Shown here: positions 38,664 through 42,500 of the stretch, piece by piece | How positions within the stretch are numbered: position 1 is the stretch's first letter | Layout: every line of letters begins with the position of its first letter | Translations under genes and position numbers: made by a program | NCBI GenBank assembly: GCA_963575745.1 | Contig: CAUYUJ010015949.1 | Coordinates: forward strand, 202,501 to 245,000 | Direction: 5' to 3' | Length of the DNA stretch: 42,500 bases | Source: Prorocentrum cordatum | Lineage: Eukaryota > Sar > Dinophyceae > Prorocentrales > Prorocentraceae | Notes under the pieces: generated by a model | The model's database searches: none | The model's input: only the letters and a program-made list of their open reading frames with translations | What the model was told of the DNA's origin: nothing

Positions 38664-39584
38664 GCGAGAGGGCTCCGAGCGGAGCTGCTCCTGGTACCCC
38701 AGAGGAGGAATGGGGTCCATACCGCGGCCCTTCGCCAGTTTTCCCCGCTTTCGGCCTCTCGGGAGGCCCTCGTCGCCACCGCTGGATTCGCCTCGAAATT
38801 CTGGTCAGAACGCACCCCGGGCGAGATCCGGGAAGTAGCGGTATCGGCACCTTTTGGTTTCTTCTGCACATATGGGATACTGGTCGCCGTCTTTGGGCTC
38901 CTCGGGCTCCCGTCGCTCAGGGGGTGCCGTGGGGATTGGGCGGGACTCCGTGCCGCAAGCGCAAACAGTTTTGTTGCCAGCAACTCGGAGAAAGAAAAGG
39001 TACCCCTACGCACCGCTATCCTGCCCTCGTTTTCCCCCTTTTGGGCCTCATGGGAGGCCCTCGTCGCCGCAGCTAGATTCGCCTCGAGGCTCTGGTCAGA
39101 ACGCACCCCGGGAGATGTCTGGGGAGTAGCGGTATCGGCTTTTGGTTTGTCCAGTGCCGGTTCGGCCAGTCCTTTCGTCTTCTGGAAGACCTCCAGTTGC
39201 AAGCTGCGTCAGTGCCAAAGGACCTTGGGCACAGAGCAATGACGAGCAGCCATAAAGAGAGGCGTGGGACGGCCCGGCAAGCGCAAGCGCAAGTCACAGC
39301 AGGGCCCCAGGACGATGGTCAAAAAACTTACTCAGGGTGAAGCCCCAGTCCTGGAGGAGTGCCCCGGGGCCCTGGGGTCCAGGACCCGTTTCCCTCGGGG
39401 ACCGTTTTCTTCACGCCTAGAGTCAGGAGGAACAGAACCACACAGACACAATTAATCCTCGATTTCCCAGAAAATATGGGAAAATATGGGAAGTGGGGGG
39501 GAAGACAAAAACCCAGAACATATGGGAAAATATGGGGGATCCTTCTATTTGTGTGTATTTATTTGTGTGTCCTGGGGCCCCGAG
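38664..39584 (+). repeat. Intron 8: two copies of the TCAGAACGCACCCCGGG repeat and the second AGTCAGGAGG element
   Basis: Copies at 38700-38862 and 39020-39150 lie in tandem orientation and share TTTTCCCC, GGGAGGCCCTCGTCGCC, GGTCAGAACGCACCCCGGG and GTAGCGGTATCGGC. The AGTCAGGAGG element (39421-39572) reaches to within 12 bases of exon e9. Between them lies the GGGTCCAGGACCCGTTTCC block related to 33870-33960. Confidence 0.75.
39421..39572 (+). mobile_element. AGTCAGGAGG / TTTGTGTGTCC element, copy 2
   Basis: About 150 bases alike with 31006-31155, including GACACAATTAATC, TGGGAAAATATGGG and TTTGTGTGTATTTATTTGTG. Both copies lie just upstream of a helicase exon; here the element's GGGGCCCC end is followed directly by the GAG acceptor of e9. 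Confidence 0.82.
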
Positions 39585-39703
39585 GCGGAAGCGAGGGCCG
39601 CCCAGAAGCCTCTGTTCAACGATAAGGAGCCCTCCGACCACGCCATGATCTGCGAGGCCTACCGCATGTGGCTCCAGGCGAAGAAGAACGGTGCGGCCGA
39701 GAG
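39585..39703 (+). CDS. Helicase exon e9
   Basis: Encodes AEARAAQKPLFNDKEPSDHA, MICEAYRMWLQAKKNGAAER. The SDHxxxxxAYxxWxxAxxxG signature of the helicase-associated domain (SDHLTIYNAYLGWKKAR in DHX29) is clear. The donor is within GAGGATAT (39701-39708), repeated at 39901-39908; cutting after GAGAG gives GA-AG, phase 2, and rejoins as ERICKQHWL. Confidence 0.93.
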
Positions 39704-39903
39704 GATATCGGGGGCGGAAAAGAGGGGGGTGATGATTAGGGGGGGGGTGGATATCATGGCGTGGGCCATGATATTTCTCCAGATTTCATGGCGCCTCTTC
39801 TTATTTCATTACGTCCCTGGCCCCCCCGCTGGGCCGCGCACATGCCGCCGGTCATGATTTGCACCCCCCCCTCTTGGACACCCCCCTCTTGGCCGCTCCC
39901 GAG
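39704..39903. mobile_element. Intron 9: 200-bp introner-like element
   Basis: The intron is exactly one element. GAGGATAT occurs at both ends (39701-39708 and 39901-39908), as a target-site duplication would. The first 45 or so bases (GGGGGCGGAAAAGAGGGGGG, then a G-run and ATCATG) are inverted at the end (CATGATTTGCACCCCCCCCT, CTTGGCCGCTCCC) at about 75% identity. Inside, ATATCATGGC and GCCATGATAT form a perfect hairpin. Donor GA and acceptor AG both lie in the duplicated octamer. Confidence 0.85.
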
Positions 39904-39985
39904 GATATGCAAGCAGCACTGGCTCGCGGCGGGGACCATGGAGCAGATCCATCGGCTGCGCAAGGACCTCTCCGAGTCCCTCAAG
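39904..39985 (+). CDS. Helicase exon e10
   Basis: Completes an Arg codon and encodes ICKQHWLAAGTMEQIHRLRK and DLSESLK. This corresponds to the family's YCRRNFLNRTSLLTLEDVKQEL helices: Cys, the aromatic-Leu pair, Met/Leu before the helix, and a Lys/Arg-rich helix. The donor is in AGGATC (39984-39989), repeated at 40392-40397; GA-AG, phase 0, giving SLKDLGIV. Confidence 0.9.
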
Positions 39986-40393
39986 GATCGGCGATTGATT
40001 TGAGCCTCACCCTGCCAAGTCGATTAGCGAATCCGCCCGTGGGGCTCTCGCGAGGGGATGAAACCGCCACCACTTGTTGCGGCTCTGCGTCCAGCGGGCT
40101 TTTGGGCCTTCTTCATGAAACGGTGCTCTGTCCATCGGGGGCCCCACCAAGCGGATCTTTGTGACCACACCGTGTGTTGAGTCAGTGGAGATCCAGGGTG
40201 ACCGCACCGTTTCGGGCCGTGGGTCGTTCTCCGAGGGCGTCTCGGGCTATTGGGGCTTCCGAGGTCCCGTGAGCGTGTGGTGACGAACTGTGCAGTGAGA
40301 TTTTCAGGGATTCCGAGGTCACTGCACTGTCTGACAACGCATCGCTTGCGGCGTCCAGGATGTGCCAGAGAGGGTTCTGCCCACCCCCGAGAG
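39986..40393. other. Intron 10 (408 bp, GA-AG)
   Basis: Begins GATCGGCG and ends CCGAGAG. AGTCGATTAGCGAAT near 40018 recurs at about 6980. No inverted ends were noticed. Confidence 0.7.
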
Positions 40394-40615
40394 GATCTTG
40401 GGATCGTGTCCGACCGGCCCAAGCCGCTGCCGCAGCGCTGGGCCATTTCCTCGGCTCTGCTGCTGGCCGGCCTCTTCCCGAACGTGTGCAGGGTGGACCC
40501 GCCCAGGGTCGCGACGGAGAACAGGCCGCAGTACGTGGCCGCCTTCACGAACGAGCACGTGAAGCTGCACCCGTCCTCCTTCGCGCACTCCCACGACAAC
40601 CACCTCCACCAGACG
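40394..40615 (+). CDS. Helicase exon e11: start of the OB-fold
   Basis: 74 codons: DLGIVSDRPKPLPQRWAISS, ALLLAGLFPNVCRVDPPRVA, TENRPQYVAAFTNEHVKLHP, SSFAHSHDNHLHQT. LLLAGLFPNVCRV matches AVICAGLYPKVAKI of DHX36, and VKLHPSSF is the conserved VxVHPxSVN that opens the OB-fold. The donor is in GGCCC (40615-40619), repeated at 42082-42086; GC-AG, phase 0, giving HQTALRWGVFHAK. Confidence 0.93.
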
Positions 40616-40993
40616 GCCCCTCGGAGGAGGAAACGAGACCGGTGCTGCTGCTCGTCCTGGAGAGCCCTCGCGGACACGGTTGGCTCCTCTTCGAATCCCT
40701 GGCCAGAGCGCACCGCAGGAGAGGTCCGTGGACCCCCGACGTCACGATTCGCTCACGAGGTCGGCCCCGCAGAAGTCTCGACCCAGTCTCCAGGGATTTC
40801 TATCCTGAGTTGTGGTCTGGATGCTCCCGAGGCTCGGTAAGGGCCCCAAGAGGCCGAAAGTAAGCAGAACACCTCCCGTCGCATGTTGGTCACGACGCGG
40901 GGTGGTCTGGGCCCGTAAGGTAGCAGTCTCGGTGCTCCAGATGGCTGCCAATGATCACCCCGACCGACGGCCAGCTCTGGCCCCCCCGCTCTG

Positions 40994-41232
40994 GGCCTCC
41001 CAGATGGGGTCCGAGTAGATGGGGTCGGAGGACCGCGCCGCATCGCAGATGCATCGCCGATGCATCGGCGGTGCATCGTCGGTGCATCGTCGGTGCATCA
41101 GGGACTGCTGCGATGCATCGGCGACGTCGGCGTGGAGAAAGTCGGGCTCCGCATCGAGCCGCATCGAGCCGATACATCGGCGATGCGGTGCGATTCTCCG
41201 AGCCCATCTTCTCGGACCCCACCTGGGAGGCC
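40994..41232 (-). mobile_element. GCATCGCCGAT foldback element, copy 4
   Basis: Ends GGCCTCCCAGATGGGGTCC and GGACCCCACCTGGGAGGCC are near-perfect inverted repeats. The core (GACGTCGGCGTGGAGAAAGT) is in the opposite orientation to copies 1-3. Units include GGTGCATCGTC variants. Confidence 0.85.
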
Positions 41233-41360
41233 ACTACCCACGCCCACAGCCCAGCCCCTCGAGCGATCCAAGATCGCCAAGCACGACGACGAGCCGCCCA
41301 TCTCCTACTCCCCCACGCGATCACCCCCCCCCCACGCTTATTCAGCAGCCTGCACACGCC

Positions 41361-41533
41361 GGTCGTTGAACGTAGGTATGTTTGGATTTCCAGATTCCAA
41401 TCTACTTCAAGATGCATCCTGCTTCAAAAGCCGATCCGCTTTTGCTGTGTTCTGTTATTCTCCGGGAGGGCCTGAACCCCATCTACTTGATATGGTTTCC
41501 TGCTTCGTGTTTTTACTCACTTCTTACGACCGG
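41361..41533 (+). mobile_element. GTCGTTGAA.GTAGGTA element, copy 2
   Basis: Left end GGTCGTTGAACGTAGGTATG and right end ACTCACTTCTTACGACCGG pair as inverted repeats. CCAGATTCCAATCTACTT is shared with 14577-14741. Confidence 0.7.
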
Positions 41534-41722
41534 CGCGTACGGTGGGTTCGCGTCTTGTCGGCCAGCGGCGACCCCAGCGCGGGCGTTCCACGTTGAAGCG
41601 ACCCAGAGTCTGTTGGTGTGGTGCGATCTTGCGTTTCGGAAGCTGCCGATCGTGCAAGCCCGGACGATCCACGCGGTGTAAGAAACCGACGCGGGGTTGG
41701 CACGACATGAACCTGCCGTTCA

Positions 41723-41891
41723 GTCGACCCGTGTGGTAAGGATGGGCACCCTTTCCAAGGATACCCCTGCATCCTTGCCTCCTCGGTCCATCCTTGGCCG
41801 CTTTCGCTGGCCGCGCCCCGCTCGAAAAGCTTCGAGATGGCAGTCCAAGGCCCGTGCATCCTTATCACGCATCCTTATGATACGGGCCGAC
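41723..41891 (+). mobile_element. GTCGACCCG TIR element, copy 3
   Basis: Starts GTCGACCCGTGTGGTAAGGA and ends TCCTTATGATACGGGCCGAC, which are inverted. The interior is nearly identical to copies 1 and 2, and it is 169 bases long. Confidence 0.85.
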
Positions 41892-42082
41892 TCTACCTTC
41901 AGCCCCCCCCAACTGCGTCTGGGAGTCGACGAGATAGGGCCGATTCAGCTTCGATCAGCGTCGAGCTGGCGTAGATTAGCGTCGACTAGCGTCGATTAGC
42001 GTCGATTCGCAAGAGCCGACAAGATGGTACGGGAGGCTCCCATGGGTTGCCACCGAGCCTTCTTGCCCCCACCCTCCCTGAG

Positions 42083-42205
42083 GCCCTGCGGTGGGGCGTG
42101 TTCCACGCGAAGGTGCAGACGAGCGCCGTCTTCATGCGCGACGTCACCTTCCTGCGGCCCCTCGCCCTCGCCCTGCTGGGCGGCACGTCGACGGACACCG
42201 GGGCC
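42083..42205 (+). CDS. Helicase exon e12: OB-fold
   Basis: Encodes ALRWGVFHAKVQTSAVFMRD, VTFLRPLALALLGGTSTDTG. It matches WxxYxxKxxTSxVYxxDxTxVSPxxLLLFGG of the family's OB-fold. Joined to e11 through the GGCCC repeat in phase 0. The end is not fixed: the frame continues as GASAPQN and then into a (CTC)n tract from about 42220, so the donor lies around 42200-42215. At least one more exon (the rest of the OB-fold and the C-terminus) must lie beyond 42500. Confidence 0.92.
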
Positions 42206-42215
42206 AGCGCGCCCC

Positions 42216-42465
42216 AGAATCCTCCTCCTCTTCCTTCCTACTCTTCCCCCCTCCTCGTCCCTCATCCTACTCCTCCTCCTCCCTCCTCCTTCTCCTTCCT
42301 CCTCCTCCTCCTCCTCCTCGTCCTTTTCCCTCTTTATCTTCCCTCCTCCTCCTCCTTCTCCTCCTCCTCCTCCCTCCTCCTCTTCCCTCCTCCTTCTCCT
42401 TCGCCTTCTCCTCCTCTTTCCCCTCATCATATTCCCTCCTCCTCCTCCTCCTCTGGGAGGGGCGG
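42216..42465. repeat. (CTC)n tract at the start of the next intron
   Basis: About 245 bases of CTC/CTT/CCT units. The ORFs over it are repeat translations. The remaining bases to 42500 (GGGAGGGGCGGACTCGGCGC) show nothing recognisable. Confidence 0.85.
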
Positions 42466-42500
42466 ACTCGGCGCGAGGGGGTGACTTCTAACCAGATCCC

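Larger units (their letters stand above)
40616..42082. other. Intron 11 (1467 bp, GC-AG), packed with four element families
   Basis: Contains a TCAGAACGCACCCCGGG repeat remnant (40670-40740), GCATCGCCGAT copy 4 (40994-41232), GTAGGTA element copy 2 (41361-41533), GTCGACCCG element copy 3 (41723-41891) and GTCGATTAGC repeats (41955-42008). The remainder shows no exon. Confidence 0.7.
6448..42205 (+). other. DExH-box RNA helicase gene span (12 exons seen, 5' and 3' incomplete)
   Basis: Twelve short exons on the + strand together encode the C-terminal half of a DExH (SF2) RNA helicase of the DHX29/DHX36/DHX57 group. They cover motif IV, motif V, motif VI, the winged-helix and helical-bundle region and the start of the OB-fold, in the family's order. 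Most neighbouring exons join in phase at AG|G contexts; the junctions after e4 and e6 are not resolved. Such enzymes use ATP to unwind or remodel structured RNA; DHX29 acts in translation initiation and DHX36 on G-quadruplexes, so the exact role here is open. Motifs I, Ia, II and III are expected upstream of 6448 and were not found within the window. Introns range from 200 bp to about 9.8 kb and make up about 96% of the span. No stop codon or frameshift lies in the recognised exons. Confidence 0.85.

Noticed and set aside
40651-40740. HGWLLFES reading that resembles the OB-fold HGWLLYQEK of DHX29
   Set aside because: The bases belong to a copy of the TCAGAACGCACCCCGGG repeat, and e11 joins e12 in phase without it.
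1-42500. tRNA, rRNA or 5S genes
   Set aside because: No stretch with conserved A and B boxes and a cloverleaf, and no rRNA core sequence, was recognised by reading; a covariance-model scan could still find a diverged tRNA.

Overview
The window looks like nuclear DNA of a dinoflagellate with a very large, repeat-rich, GC-rich genome (Prorocentrum-like in texture; the species cannot be named from sequence). Three things support this. A relict copy of the dinoflagellate trans-spliced leader lies 51 bases before an ATG (7248-7266). One gene is cut into tiny exons by introns that use GC or GA donors and never GT. The remaining DNA is full of short terminal-inverted-repeat elements, minisatellites and (GAG)n/(CTC)n/(GAT)n tracts.

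The main gene is on the + strand and runs from about 6448 past the right edge. It is a DExH-box RNA helicase of the DHX29/DHX36/DHX57 group. Twelve exons (6448-6504, 11294-11447, 13198-13265, 13847-~13893, 17103-17202, 26970-~27020, 31340-31479, 38463-38663, 39585-39703, 39904-39985, 40394-40615, 42083-~42205) read in family order: motif IV (ILVFLPG), motif V (STNIAETG), motif VI (QRRGRAGR), the winged-helix and helical-bundle region, then the OB-fold. Most junctions join in phase without a stop; those after e4 and e6 are not resolved. About 1.36 kb of coding sequence is spread over about 36 kb. Motifs I to III and the N-terminus are not in the window, and the 3' end lies outside it.

The introns hold nearly everything else. 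Intron 1 contains a decayed retrogene (7248-9945) with a relict spliced leader, a Gln-rich coiled-coil repeat protein and in-frame stops. Intron 5 contains a near-complete non-LTR retrotransposon on the minus strand (about 26750 to 19297): ORF1 with a Cys motif, endonuclease, reverse transcriptase and RNase H, broken by one in-frame TGA and a 0.9 kb block of repeats. The other introns carry at least seven small TIR or foldback element families, some nested in one another, and long microsatellites. Upstream of 6448 lies a 2.1 kb tandem array of about 84-bp units (1986-4150) and more mobile-element debris.

The most notable result is the intron structure. At nine junctions an AG|G context gives a GC-AG or GA-AG intron, and at eight of them 4-8 bases are repeated at both ends. 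The 200-bp intron 39704-39903 has an 8-bp direct repeat and inverted-repeat ends, so it looks like an intron created by insertion of a transposable element (an introner).
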